This document shows, one piece after another, positions 1 to 12,400 of a stretch of DNA of 64,000 nucleotides. This DNA is from Schistosoma haematobium (lineage: Eukaryota > Platyhelminthes > Trematoda > Strigeidida > Schistosomatidae): positions 4,346,152 to 4,410,151 of the forward strand of contig NC_067197.1 in NCBI RefSeq assembly GCF_000699445.3. Direction: 5' to 3'. Below the pieces are notes generated by a model. The model searched no databases. It was given only the letters and a program-made list of their open reading frames with translations, and was not told where the DNA came from. Each line of letters starts with the position of its first letter. Within the stretch, counting starts at the first letter, position 1. The position numbers were made by a program, and so were the translations under genes.

Positions 1-375
1 ATGCTTCTTTCATCGCTTTCCAACGACCCTCCATCGTAGTTTCTTCTTCCGCAGCTATTTGGTTGGTTTCATAGGTCTACCATATTTTCTGGACATTCGA
101 TGAACCTATATTAATTGTTAGAAAGGGCGTTGGTTACGTGACACCCGAAGGATCTCAGCTTTTATCATGAGGTGTCATAATTCTTATGAATGAAGATATT
201 TCAACTCCCAGGACAGAGTTTAAATGGTTTAAATTGTTTATTCTGGTTAAGGTTTTTTCGTAAGGTTGTTTTTTACGATATGTGGTTGGTAACCGTGCAT
301 CCAACTTTCTTCCTTTATCCAGGATTAGGAACAGCAGTAACACAAAGAGTGCTCCAGGTGGGGTTGTTAAAATGA
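1..375 (-). pseudogene. Decayed RTE-A 5' part, cut by the left edge
   Basis: Read on the minus strand, 250-375 matches the RTE-A leader and 60-210 the start of the endonuclease region. Bases 1-60 match a coding region about 300 codons further in (TTMEG..WKAMKEA), so an internal deletion joins the two. Heavily mutated. Confidence 0.6.
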
Positions 376-493
376 ATATTGGGTGAGTGTTTGCCACGGT
401 AAACTAACTTCGATCAATATGTTTGAGAATTAGCCGAAAGAAGTGCAACTAATTCTGGACAAAATTCAACAGTGTAAGGTAATACCCAGGAGT

Positions 494-800
494 ATGATGA
501 TGAGGTAGTTCTGTGATGCGTGCTAATTATATTGATATAAGTAGTATATGACGCGAGTCAGGAATGTAATATCTGGCAGCAGAAAATGGGGGGAGATCAA
601 GAAAGCAAGAGCGGGAATAGAATGCAATTTGTATGAAAATGCAAGGACAATGAAGTCTGAGGCATTTTAAAACAATTGGTGAACATTTTGCAAATTAACG
701 ATTCGATATGTGGTTCTCAGATTTTATTGAGATGCTCTGGAATTTTGTGTTAAATGCATTTGATTGTCCCCACCCGTGTTCTGTTCACTACAGTGCTACT
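494..800 (-). mobile_element. LTR-like fragment, family G (gypsy, possibly Boudicca-like)
   Basis: The minus strand begins TGTAGTGAACAGAACACGGG, has an AATAAAATCT polyadenylation-type signal and a later ATATAATTAG TATA-like stretch, and ends near ...CATCATCA. The same sequence is present at 57294-57608, 24845-25085 and in part elsewhere. The family name is a guess; the TG start and signal layout are visible. Confidence 0.55.
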
Positions 801-2040
801 CCCCCTTTTTAATACGTTAGTATTCTCAGTCCAATCCTTTTACGTGGTTTTGATAAGGAAGCAGGAGAAGCGGTTCACACTTATTCTTCATATCGTTTGC
901 GTGGATTTTGAACTCAAAAATTTTATGGAGCTTTAAGTTGCCTTTAGTCATAAAGGTCTCTAATACACTGGATAAAAATATACTGAGACAGCATATTTTT
1001 ACAAGAGGATGTTACTATACATCTGTAAATACGAATGTGCAGCTTAAGTAAATGATTTCGTCGAAAAGGAAATTTTCTTAGCCGAATCGTCTCTTTATTT
1101 TAATTAGCTGTAATATAACTTTGTCTATAAAAAAATGTCAGTTTTATGTGGAAGGATTTTAGACGTAATTCTGGTAATCTAATTTGCTACCATGGCTCAA
1201 GTAAAACAATGGGATATATTAGGTAATCAATGTCCGACATTTTGCCAATCTACACCTTTTCGTATTGAATAAGTGAAGGAATTTGCCTCCTTATCATGTG
1301 GCATATTGGGAAGTTGTATTTCTGTTGACGGTAACTTCCAATCTTGATGTGCTTTTAAACGGTTTTCTAATACCTCGTGATACTTGTAAGCTGAAAAAAA
1401 ATGAAAAAAAACTAGTTTAACACGTTAGTACATAAACCTACAAGTTAATTTGTGAAATGTACATAAAACAAGCAAAAGTACAAGTTGAAATTTATCTGGT
1501 TAGTTTTAGAGATAGATGTCTATTACGCTTGTAGGCTGTTTTCATTAGCTGCTGATTTCAGACAAAAGATAAAGGGCGGCTGTTTTATCTAAATATAATA
1601 AGATGACAAGCTAGCAAATGAAGAGACACCCATGGACTATCGTTGATTTCTGACGGAGTTAGTCGTCATTGATTGAAAGTCAAACAGTGAGCGAGTTGAT
1701 AATTTTCCCTTGGGCTGAGAAAACAGAACTAAGGTGTTTTTGATAGATAGGTTAATCGAACCAACGTTCCTATGGAAGTCGATTCTAGGGGCCAGTTAAT
1801 GTAACAACTTAGGTTGGTTGGTTAAGAGTTCACCTCAAACAACTAAGCATATGTCAAAACAGTAGAGTTCAAGTATTCATTCACTTCCTTATTTTGTATA
1901 GGCGTTATATTTCCTATTATCTTATACTGAATATTGAGAGGCTTTGTTTGTCTAAATAAATAATCTCACGCTCGGTTGTGACTGCGTGAAGATCTAAATG
2001 AAGACCTATTCACTACGTGTCTGGTTTCTTCTATCAATAG
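801..2040. other. No feature recognised
   Basis: AT-rich sequence with only short frames; it may contain further introns or exons of the plus-strand gene. Confidence 0.5.
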
Positions 2041-2067
2041 CACGAGGGTTACCTACAGGCACGAAAG
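2041..2067 (+). CDS. Candidate 27-nt micro-exon of the plus-strand gene
   Basis: It is bracketed by TTCTTCTATCAATAG and GTATGTGA and encodes HEGYLQARK. It is 27 bases, so frame-neutral, and joins the exon at 2984 to read ...QARK-AVLALHHQ, extending the same helix. Short frame-neutral exons are common in schistosomes. Without transcript data this remains a guess from splice sites. Confidence 0.35.
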
Positions 2068-2983
2068 GTATGTGAAAGTCCTTCCATTTGTATATGTATT
2101 GAAATTGAATCCTCCAACTGACAATATCTCTTTGTTTAGTTTTGAATGTACAGTCGTTATTCTCAATGATTCCATTTTATGTGTTATGTCCAATGTTAAT
2201 TACAGTGGATCTTATTTATATATTTATTTTACTAGTCGTTTTAGTTTTGTCAATGTTCCACTTTATTTGTACAGTGTTTATTGTCTGTATTAATTTTTTT
2301 TTCCTGTACATTATTTTCCGGCTGGCATCATATAAGTTTATCGTTCTTTGATTATCCATATTTGAATTTGTCGATTTGATCTATCCTTCAGGAATAAAAA
2401 TATGTTTTCTGTTTGTTGGGAATGCCTTATATTGTTGCTAACTTTGATTATTCACCTTCAAAATAACTGAATCGATCTCACTAACACGAATAGAGCTACA
2501 CTTCTTGCTTAATGTCCTTTTCTTATGAAAATTTGACTGTAGAAGGTTTTTGAACCAATTATTGGATGTATAAACTAAAATAAGCACTATTCAACATGTC
2601 TGTTATCAATGAATCATTATGTTTTAGCATATTTGAGTATTCAAGGGCATGATTGAAGGATCTACCATTTACACAGAATATTTAAGAACTCTAGAGTTTG
2701 CAGGATCTTTTTGCAGTTAACATTCTACATCAGGTAAGATCAACAGCACACATTTTTTGTAATGCTAACAAATATGGTCATCATTTCTAAACAGCGGCTA
2801 TGAACATCTGGATTTAAGGAATTCGAAGGATTTAGTGATCTGTTCAAGTGCTCGAAGTTCAACTGAAAGCCACTTTTCTAATCGTTGAAGCAATCTAGAC
2901 AGCGTGTATTATTGTACAATTATTTTTGACTCTAAAAACACAAGTAATTTTAAGAAGTAGTAAGAATCTATTTTGTATTTTAG

Positions 2984-3130
2984 GCGGTTCTAGCGCTACA
3001 CCACCAATTACAGGAAATGAATGACAGATTATTATCCAGAAGAGTTGGTCTGGAAAATCAGAGAGAGGGAGAGGGGTGGGGCAAAAGTTCCCCAAACGAC
3101 TTCGACATTCGCTTACGTTCATCTCTATAA
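2984..3130 (+). CDS. Probable terminal exon of an unidentified plus-strand gene
   Basis: After a good acceptor (ATTTTGTATTTTAG) the frame encodes AVLALHHQLQEMNDRLLSRR and then VGLENQREGEGWGKSS, ending at a TAA at 3128-3130. The first half has a heptad-like spacing of Leu/Met/Val typical of a coiled-coil helix. An upstream 27-base exon at 2041-2067 joins in the same phase. I do not recognise the protein. No AATAAA lies just downstream. It converges with the minus-strand RGS22-like gene, so either the genes overlap at their 3' ends or RGS22 ends near 3165. Confidence 0.45.
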   Translation, partial: AVLALHHQLQEMNDRLLSRRVGLENQREGEGWGKSSPNDFDIRLRSSL

Positions 3131-3187
3131 TATAACTCCTCCCAAACTATAGTATGCAAATCGCTTAAAAAAAACAACAACACTTAC

Positions 3188-3440
3188 TCAATGGACTAGA
3201 CAACCAAGGTGTTCCATGTATTTGCTGATAATCCGATTTCATTGTTGACTGGATTCGTGATTGTGTGCTGCCTGATTTACATAAAATATTTCTTTTGAAT
3301 CCAGCCCAAAATGGTAAAATTTCATTGAAAGTTAACCTAACTGCTTCGTCAAATAAGTTTAAACTTATAGGACCTTTATGATCAGTTTGACGATGTATTC
3401 TCCCAACTAATCGATTAATAACTTCATTTGGTAGGCCAAT
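3188..3440 (-). CDS. RGS22: RGS22-like exon 20, end of RGS domain 4
   Basis: Starts after TCATTTTCAG with [18 protein letters not shown] and continues [20 protein letters not shown], the terminal RGS pattern. The exon then runs through a Ser/Thr-rich stretch to SSPLS and a strong GTAAGT donor, phase 1. If the donor is not used, the frame closes nine codons later with CCCFF and a stop at about 3165. I could not find a following minus-strand exon in 1-3187. Confidence 0.8.
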
Positions 3441-6400
3441 CTGAAAATGAAACGGCATATTATAAAGTAAAATGGGAATGAATACATTATTATTTTTACT
3501 ATTAGTATTTAGGAAGTTTACCCAATATGAAAGGTAGTTGTTAATGTAGTGGCATTGTTTCCTAACCACAATCCTCAAAGCTGAACATGAGATAACTGGA
3601 AAAATAGACTTTCAACATGCAACACTAAGAGAAGGTCAATAATGGCGAACGCGATAACATTCATTCGAAATTGAATTCATCGGATGGCATGGCTCGGCCT
3701 TGCAGGCGTGGTCATACTTATGTAAAATAATTTTTATCCATACTAAATATATTGTTCTATCTCCGGCCTGAATGTGTTCTTCATCATACATTGATGATTG
3801 TTACAATACGATGAGTCAGGGTAGACAATGATGCGACTTTCACGTAAGATCTTATAGATTAGGCGGTTACATAATGACGAATCAACAATTTTAGGATTAA
3901 GTCAATTATTAGAACAGTACTGATAACAAAGTAGACCATAATTCTACATTAATTACTTCTAGTTACATTTTGACCCCTTACCTGTATCAATCTACACCAC
4001 TAAAAGTATCGATAAAACAGAGGGACATTTCTAGGAGAATGTTCTTGGATGTATACCAAGGAGTTGTGTAATTAAATATTTTAAAGTTTAATTTGGTTAA
4101 AGGTAAATACATCATTCACTCTGATAAGTTAGTAGTTATAGATGCAACTTTTAAAGCGATTAGTAGACAGAAGTACAGTGGAGTATTGGTTTTCTCATGA
4201 GAAAGTACTGGGTTGATTTTTATGATCAATTAGACTCCCTCTCGACAGCATTCAACAGTATCTTCTGGTATGAATTGGCAGTAGACAGTTATTATTATTA
4301 TTACTAATGGCTTCATTCAATATTATATTTCGGTACAATATGGAATTCTCAGCACGAGGTATTTCAACAAATTTCTTTTGCAAATTGAAAGAAGGAAAGG
4401 GTGAAAAGAGATCTGAATCTGTACAACTTTTCAAATTAGAGACATGGTTAAGAATACAGGTTGTTGATTAGGTCAACTTTAACGACCTGTTCATCACAGA
4501 GTATATTTGCTAGATAAGGTATAGTAGAGCTTTTATACCCTTGCTTGAGTGTATGGATTTTAATGTATTGACATCTCGTTCTGCCAGAAGACATACAAGA
4601 AGAAAGATATGAATGAAGAGGATGGTTAGTATCTGATAAGGTAGCATCTGGCATCAGTTTACAAGACTTTAGATGTCTATTCACAATCATATTAATAATG
4701 CCCTCGAAAGATTACTCACACACTCTGCTAACTGCCTTCAGCACTCTCCACAATGCAGCAAAGTCTTTTCTCAAAAGTCGGGGAAAGAATAATGCAGAAC
4801 AGTAAAGAATGATAGGTAATATGCAAGAATTGACAAATTGTAAAAGTAAATGTCGAGTAATCCCAGAAGTATGTAGCCTCTTTATGTAATGAGTCAGATG
4901 GATAACAGTAAAACATGAGAAGACCAAGAGAGTTCGGAGGAAAGGGTAACACTAAGATAATTGACCTTCGACACTGCGTTTATCAAAAAAATCTTCAATC
5001 GTACAAGCATTATGGGATCGCAACATGGTGTCTAGGTGGTGTTCATATCCTAGGCTAAAGTTAACAACTTGACATTTAGACGGATTAAGTATGAGACCAT
5101 TACCAACAGACAAACAATCAGTACGAGACAAAAACCCATTCATTTTTATGAGATGTAGAGAGGTAGAAATCGGCATACATACAGTGAAATCGTCCTCATA
5201 TTTCACAAAAATGTTTTCTGTGGAAGCTGGCAGATCATGTAGAAAAAAGGAGAAATGAAGAGGGGAAAGAACAGCTCCTTGTGGCACATCTTCATGAGAC
5301 AGTAGAGACGTTGAACACTTACCTCTAAACATAGTGTACTGTTCTTTTCCAGAGAGGTAGGAAAATAGTCAGTTGGTTATCCAACTGTCAGTGTTGACGC
5401 TAATTAACTTATTAAGTAAAAGTTGTCTTGGGATAGAATCAAAAGCAAAAGTATAGTCCAGAAAAGTGCATCAAACATATTTCTTACCCTTTTCCAATCT
5501 GAACACTATATTGTGATGTAGAACAGTAACGGTATCTAAGGTGCTTCTTTCCATTCTCCATCACAATATAGTCAGGCATATGTGTACGTCAATTTAGGTT
5601 GGTATATCATTTCATCATAGTGATTTAAAGTTAACAAGAGCTCTTGCAAAAGAAAAGTACTTCATTTTATCATACACTTATAATTAATTGACTTACTTGA
5701 ATTTGTGGTGGAAAAACAGATTCTAAAAATGTTTGCAAAATACATAAAACCTTTTTCCTTATTAAACTATGTTCAACATGACCACGATGAAGTTCCTATA
5801 ATGAAATTAAGATATACATAAAAACTGTCATTAAGTAGTCTTACACATGTGTACATATAAGGAGAAAACATACAAACTATTTCATTGGGAGAATAGTTCT
5901 TATTGACTAATATCACATTTTGGAAAATCATTCGAAATAAGATGTTAACCATGAATTGCCAGTAGTAATACGCCCCATTTCCCTTTGAAATTAAATTCTT
6001 AACTTTAAGAGGTGAGACTATAATTTATGGACGAGCCAATCAGAAGCGTTTGAGGGATTTTAGGGTCACAGAGCAAAATTTTAGTACCTCATGCTCATGT
6101 ACGATCGGTTTACAGAGGATTTTTAGAGAAAACGTGATAATTGAGCGGCTACAACGAATGGGACTACTAAGAAGTCCCTTTATTTGTGATTGTGGTAATC
6201 AAATGAACTATGGACCTAGTGTAGACTATCATGGTGATGTTTTCTTTCGATGTAATATGTGTTGGCAGAAGTAGTCTGCTAGAGTAGGATTTTTTTGCTC
6301 AATCCAGATTGAGACTAAGGCAAATGATGACATTTTTAACGAGCTGGATATTAAATGCACTAGTAACACTGGCTGCACTCGGGTACCACAGTATATAAGG

Positions 6401-9400
6401 ATGATTGGAGAGCGTACATATGCCTACATAGACTTTGTTATGTGCATCATGTCGTTGTCCACAGGCGGCATTTTGTGGACCCAATAACCGGAGTGCACAC
6501 AAACAATGTTGAAACGATGTGGTCGGGACTGTAAGAGTTTTCACGACCTTATCATGATTCCAGAGGCCGACTATTATGGAGCCATATGGATGATTTCCTT
6601 TACCATATGTATTACGATTTTAGAATATCTGAACCTATTTCAAACCTTGACAAGTTTTTCAACCATGTAAAAGAAATGTATCCACTTTAATTCTTTGATT
6701 TTGTGCAATATGTTTTTACTCTATACTAACTGCTTTCTGATTGGCTAATATTTCTCAAGGCCACTTAAGATTCGTTCAAAGGTCGTCCATAAATTATAGT
6801 CTCACCGAAGATTGAGATGTCATGCACCAGTTCATTGCTGGGTAGTAATTGTTTTCATCCCTGTAAACATCATTCCAGTATTTTGTGTACTACAATAATG
6901 CACCTGATATCAACTCTGTAAGTTATCATCAAGATAATCGATAGGCCAGGATCATCAAAAGGGACCTCCATAATCAAAATCCTCGACAGTTACATATAAA
7001 GATCGAACTCGACGAAGTTATATTTAATGATTAAAAAATATCACATTTCAATAGTAGTTAATGTCATTTAAACTTGAGCCCTCTGCCTAATCTTTTCGAC
7101 AAATGCACGGACTAAGTTTTTGGGAACTTTCTTTTACAGAATTTAGGAGATGACTTCATGGCTTACCCAAAGTTCACGAACAAGGAACTCCATTATGTCC
7201 AATTCTGAATATGCTAAACTAATAGTACCACTCAACAGTAAAGTGGCTGGTTAAATCATTGGGACTGTTACATCGAAACTTAGTGAACCGCAGTGCTAAA
7301 TATATATTTGAATATGTAGATTTAGTAAAAAAATATGAATCTCTGGCCAAATTCACATGTCACTGACTGAACCTGTCCCCAGCTTTCATTTTAACAGAGA
7401 GCAACTGAGTGAATGCCAATTCAGTCAAGATAGTATAACTTACCAAATGATAAATGGTTAATTAATCATTAAAATAAAGGTCACAGAACAACCGATGAGG
7501 TTTCACTCCTAGTCTTTGTATCATCTAATAAAAAAGATTTTAGCCTAAGTAATAGGCTCTTTCATGTATCGAATTACGCTAACGATAAACTAGTTTAGTG
7601 CATTTAGATGAATGTAACATGACGAAAATACCAGTAATCTTTAACTGAACAAACTTTCCTATTATAAGATAAGGGAATGAAACAACTTAATTTTCATTGA
7701 ATGTGACTTTCTTAGGTTGAGTGCTGATTGTCTTTTTGTACGGAGGTTCTTAGTATATCTTTTATGAAACAATTTTACCTGAAATAAATTAAATAAGATT
7801 CACATTGTAGTTAGGCGTTTAAATGTTAAGTGTTGAGTCGGCTTCCAAGAACTACAACAGAGCCTCCAGATGCGCTAATGAAGCCGAAAAGTTTCCATCC
7901 AATTAGAACATGATGGAGCTTTCTAGAATACCAACGTGGCATGCTACTATTGGACAGTAGAATAATATGTCTCTTTACGGATTGGCCGAATTATAATGTT
8001 GATTTAATAAATGCTAATATCTATAAATACCCGTGACTTTCTGTACATTTCGATTCTTACCAAATAAACACTTCTCCAGCTTTTCTTCTGTCTTCTGATT
8101 TGCGAATGTGAAGTTTCAACATCCGAGTGTCATAGTCGTAAACCGTATTCCGCGTTAATCAAGTAGGGAACTTAACACTAAGATAGTACTCAACAACTTT
8201 TTTGCTCTAGTTTGAATATTTTACTATAAAAAAACATATGTTGAAGGTGAATTGTCCTCTTACTTCTTATGTGAGGGATTAAAATCTTTTTCTGGTACCA
8301 TAAACAGTATAGAATAAAACATAAAGTTCAGGTATTTAACATACTTCGTACAATATTCATTGTCGAGTTCATAATGATTACTTAAACGATCTTTCAATTT
8401 TTGTCCGTTAAAGCGACAATAATCTGGGTTACAAGTGCTATCGACCGTTTTTTTTTACAAACAAAGGTGTATGTGAGATATTAAAGAGGAAGAATGTATT
8501 TGTATGTGTTTGAAAAGTAACTATACGGTTATAATAATAATAATAATAATAATAATAAATTTTGATGGAGTTTTGTTCTCTGAGCTGGATGGTTTGGTCG
8601 TGGATCTTTCATCATTCTTCTGGACGACATCATCAATACAAACTTCAAATAGAAGTAAAGTGAATTGCCCTCTTCATCTTTGCCTGAACGAACATCAATT
8701 AGCAGTCAAACACCATGACATGTCCTCACTCATATCAATGCACATGGACAACTGCAGACACACACTCGACTGGAAAAATTCGGACATTTCGGATAGAGAC
8801 AATTCCAAAAACACCACAGAATTTTTACAAGCATCGCACTCAGCTCAATCAGTAATCAACAAGCACGTTCAAATCGATCCAATTTATCAACCAATCAAGA
8901 GAATTATGCACATACATAGGAACAAAAACCAAAACAATCGGAGATACAACCAAAACAATGAAGTCAACAATGACAGGTTTAAGGTCAACAATAATCAGTC
9001 AACATCGAGATGTACAAGACAAGCTGTGAATCACATGTGGGGAAATTCGAACACTTCACTTCTATCTGGAGTTTGTGCTGCTGATGATGATGTCGTTCAG
9101 AAGAACGGTGAAAGTTTCACGACCAAACGATCTAGCTGAGAGAACAAAACTCCATCAAAATCATCCACCTGAGCTACAAATCTTCCTCACCATCTCATAA
9201 TAATAAATTTCGATAATGTAATAAGAAGACGAAGATTATCAGAACTATGTGGATCTATTAGCGCAATACATTTTGAACAATCTGATCACGCATACATACA
9301 TAGGGAGGAGTAATTGTGATCTCAAAATTAGGGTGTGTGAACATGTACCTAAATGGTTGCATAAACAAATAAAATTAAATGATCTAATAAGAGTAGAGGA

Positions 9401-12400
9401 TAAACATCCATCATCCTCAATTGAAACAGGCCATATGATTGATCTTAACTTTTGATATTGCACAAAGGTGTAAAGGGGCGTATACTAAGGTTTATTGAAG
9501 CCTTAGCCATACGGAAATTCAAACCCCCTTTCATGTATACAAAAACAGTTTGTTCTCACCTTAAACGTACCCTGCTAATATTAACTCATTATCCAGTATG
9601 ATCAGGTTCAAGACTGTTTCCATATTACTTTCTTTATTATCTTTGTCTCCTTTTACCCTTCGTTTCTAGTCTAATTGACCTTTTATTTTTATGTAACAGA
9701 CTGTTCGAAATGTATTAGGCTAATATATCACATAGTTCTGATAATCAATCTTCGTCTTCTTATTACACTATCAAAATTTATCAAAGGGACTAACTGCTTC
9801 AAATAATAATAATAATAATAATAACAACTTAATAATTGAATTCATGAGTCAGTTGAAGCTAGACCCCTTGGAAAACCTGGAAGCACTAGTGACTGTCTTC
9901 AAGAGTTATTTCCTGGAGTTCTAGTGAGAAGCCGTGACCAGTGGAGTTCAACCTGGTCTGTTATGAGATAGTAACCCATTGAAGAAAATAGTGGACGGTG
10001 GTGTACTTTCGTTGATTGATTACGCTTTGACACTAACACTGTTGGATTCTGGCCGGCTCAGTGGTCTAGAGGTTAAGCGTTCACGCGCGAGACTGATAGT
10101 TCGTGGGTTCGAATCTCGTGGCGCAGGATCGTGGATGCTCACTGCTGAGGAGTCCCATACTAGGATGAAACGGCCGTTTAGTGCTTCCGAGTTTTCCATG
10201 GTTGGTTTCCATAGTTATTATTACCGGTCCAAAGGTGATTAATTCAACTAATATAAGCTAACTTACTTCAAAACGTAAAATTTCAATATGAAATATCAAA
10301 TCTTGATCAATTAATGGACAATTTTCTTTGAATCCATAATCAACTAAATACTGATAGAATAGTATTAATTTAAAATCAGGCGGTTGAAAAGCTGCACGTT
10401 TTAATAATTTTGATAATTCTTCTTTATCTTCTAACATTGGTCTCATTTTAATAGAAAATTTCTAAATTTATAGATTTAGTTAATAAATAAATATAAGTAG
10501 TCAATGTATATCAATGATCTAGTGTAGTTTGATATTTATACAAACCTTGTTATAATTGACATAAACGGTAAAAGTAATGGGAAATGTCAATCATTGAACG
10601 TTTGTCATATTATGCTTTGGGCGGAGGAGGGGGGTTGTTAACAGTGTTTCCTCATGACTCTAGAACTTGGGAGATTCACATTTTGCGAGTGTTTATTAAC
10701 AGCTGTCTACACAAAATACTTTGGATCCGTTGACCGGATACTATCAACAACAACCTACTATGGGAGAGAACAAACTAGATTCCAGTGGAGGAAGAAATCA
10801 GAAAGAAGCACTGGAAGTGGATAGGACACACATTGAGGAAAGCACCCAACTGAGTCATAATACAAGCCCTCACATGGAATCCTCATAGCGAAAGGAAAAG
10901 AGGAAGACCAAAGAGTACATTACGCCGAGAAATGGAGACAGATATGAGAAGAATGAGCAACAATTGGATCGAGCTAGAAAAGAAGGCCCAGGTCAGAGTG
11001 GGTTGGAGAATGCTTGTCGGTGGCCTATGCTTTATTGGGAATAACAGGCGTAAGTAAGTATATAAGATATTTCTGATCTGATGAATTTATTCATACTACC
11101 AATAATGTCATAGTAATTTTACGAGTTTTAGTGATTTCATACCGAATTATTCTGTATATAATGCACGTTTACATTTTCGTTCTTCTGATTTTAGTACATA
11201 ACTGCATTTCTATTGCAAAAGCCATGGAGATTAGATTTTTTTTAAAGAATGAATGTGACCTCTTAAGAATGGCTATAATAAAGTACACAAATGGGAGGAA
11301 AAATATTCAGTTTTACAAATTCTACTTGTTATAACTTGTGGCCTATTAGCCTTATTAATATATAACGTAATAATATCGACAGTTAGAGAATAGTGATTTG
11401 TCGACCGGACCAATGATTCGTAAACGCGTACGGGAAGTCTATAGTTTCCATAGGTCCTTCTTCATTCCTAGCCATGCCTGTTAAAGTTCAGAACACCAGT
11501 CTCAGCCTCCGAGATATGAATCATGCTGGGTTTATATACAAACCAAACAGACCACATCGCTCCACAAAATAGAAAAATAACATTTTTACAAGATCTAGCC
11601 TAAAAATGGCTGTGATTATGGGAGACTGTAATTACTAGACTGGGCATAACTCAACAATGGTAAATCGTCTAATAATAGTCTATAGGTCAATGTAAAGCTT
11701 ATAATAAGAGGAATATGAACATGCATAGTTTAACCACTTAACAATCATACAATAAAAATATGTGTATCATATTGATCCATAAATGAATCCCAACAGTTAC
11801 CATTCATAATTCTCATCGGGATATAGGTTGAATATTTTTTTTCTGGTTGGCGTTTTTTTAGCGAGTTAGTTTTCTACGGGATGGGGTCGCTAACCCCATG
11901 CCCAACACTTCTCCTTTATCCGGGCTTGGAACCGACAGTAGCCCCCGGAGGGACTCCGTGCGGAGTTCATCGGGATATAACATCATTCAGTACGTATTCA
12001 GTTCATGAAAATGTTTATAGAATCAAAAAGTTATGTAATCAGACTATAGACAAAGAGTTTTTAGCTGAAAATGTTCTGAATGATTAATGGACAAGAAATT
12101 GATGAAGATGACAGTGTTAAAGAAAATAAAATGTCTCAGGATCTACCAAAAAAATCAAGTCGTTTAGTTTGGTAACACTGATTAGAAATATTATGAAAAC
12201 ATTTCATAAATAAGAAATAATATTACCTGTTTTGTTTCTGAAGCCTGACTAAGTGTTTTTGGAGTTACAACTAATGGGGCTAATTCAATTTCAGGCATTT
12301 GGCAAAGTTGAGACACTGACAAACCAAGCTTTTTAGCTGTTACCTAAAGAAGAAAAAGATATTCAAAGATTTAGAACAGAAAAAGAACACTTGATGTAAA

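Noticed and set aside
2717..2733. A 17-nt plus-strand micro-exon between TTTTTGCAG and GTAAGA
   Set aside because: The splice sites look good, but including it shifts the frame and gives an almost immediate stop in the 2984 exon. It may be an alternative ending; not called.
3165..3187. RGS22-like protein ending in CCCFF and a stop
   Set aside because: A strong GTAAGT donor precedes it and the Cys/Phe tail looks like intron; kept only as an alternative ending.
9061..9125. A CTGATGA...GAAA arrangement with a strong hairpin in the PLE-A 3' end as another hammerhead
   Set aside because: The hairpin (GTTC..GAAC) does not directly follow CTGATGA and the stem III and cleavage site do not fit. The similarity is probably chance within coding sequence.
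10064..10115. tRNA genes suggested by A- and B-box sequences in many places
   Set aside because: These are tRNA-derived heads of hammerhead retroposons; they do not fold into complete tRNAs with an acceptor stem, and they recur in more than 15 diverged copies.
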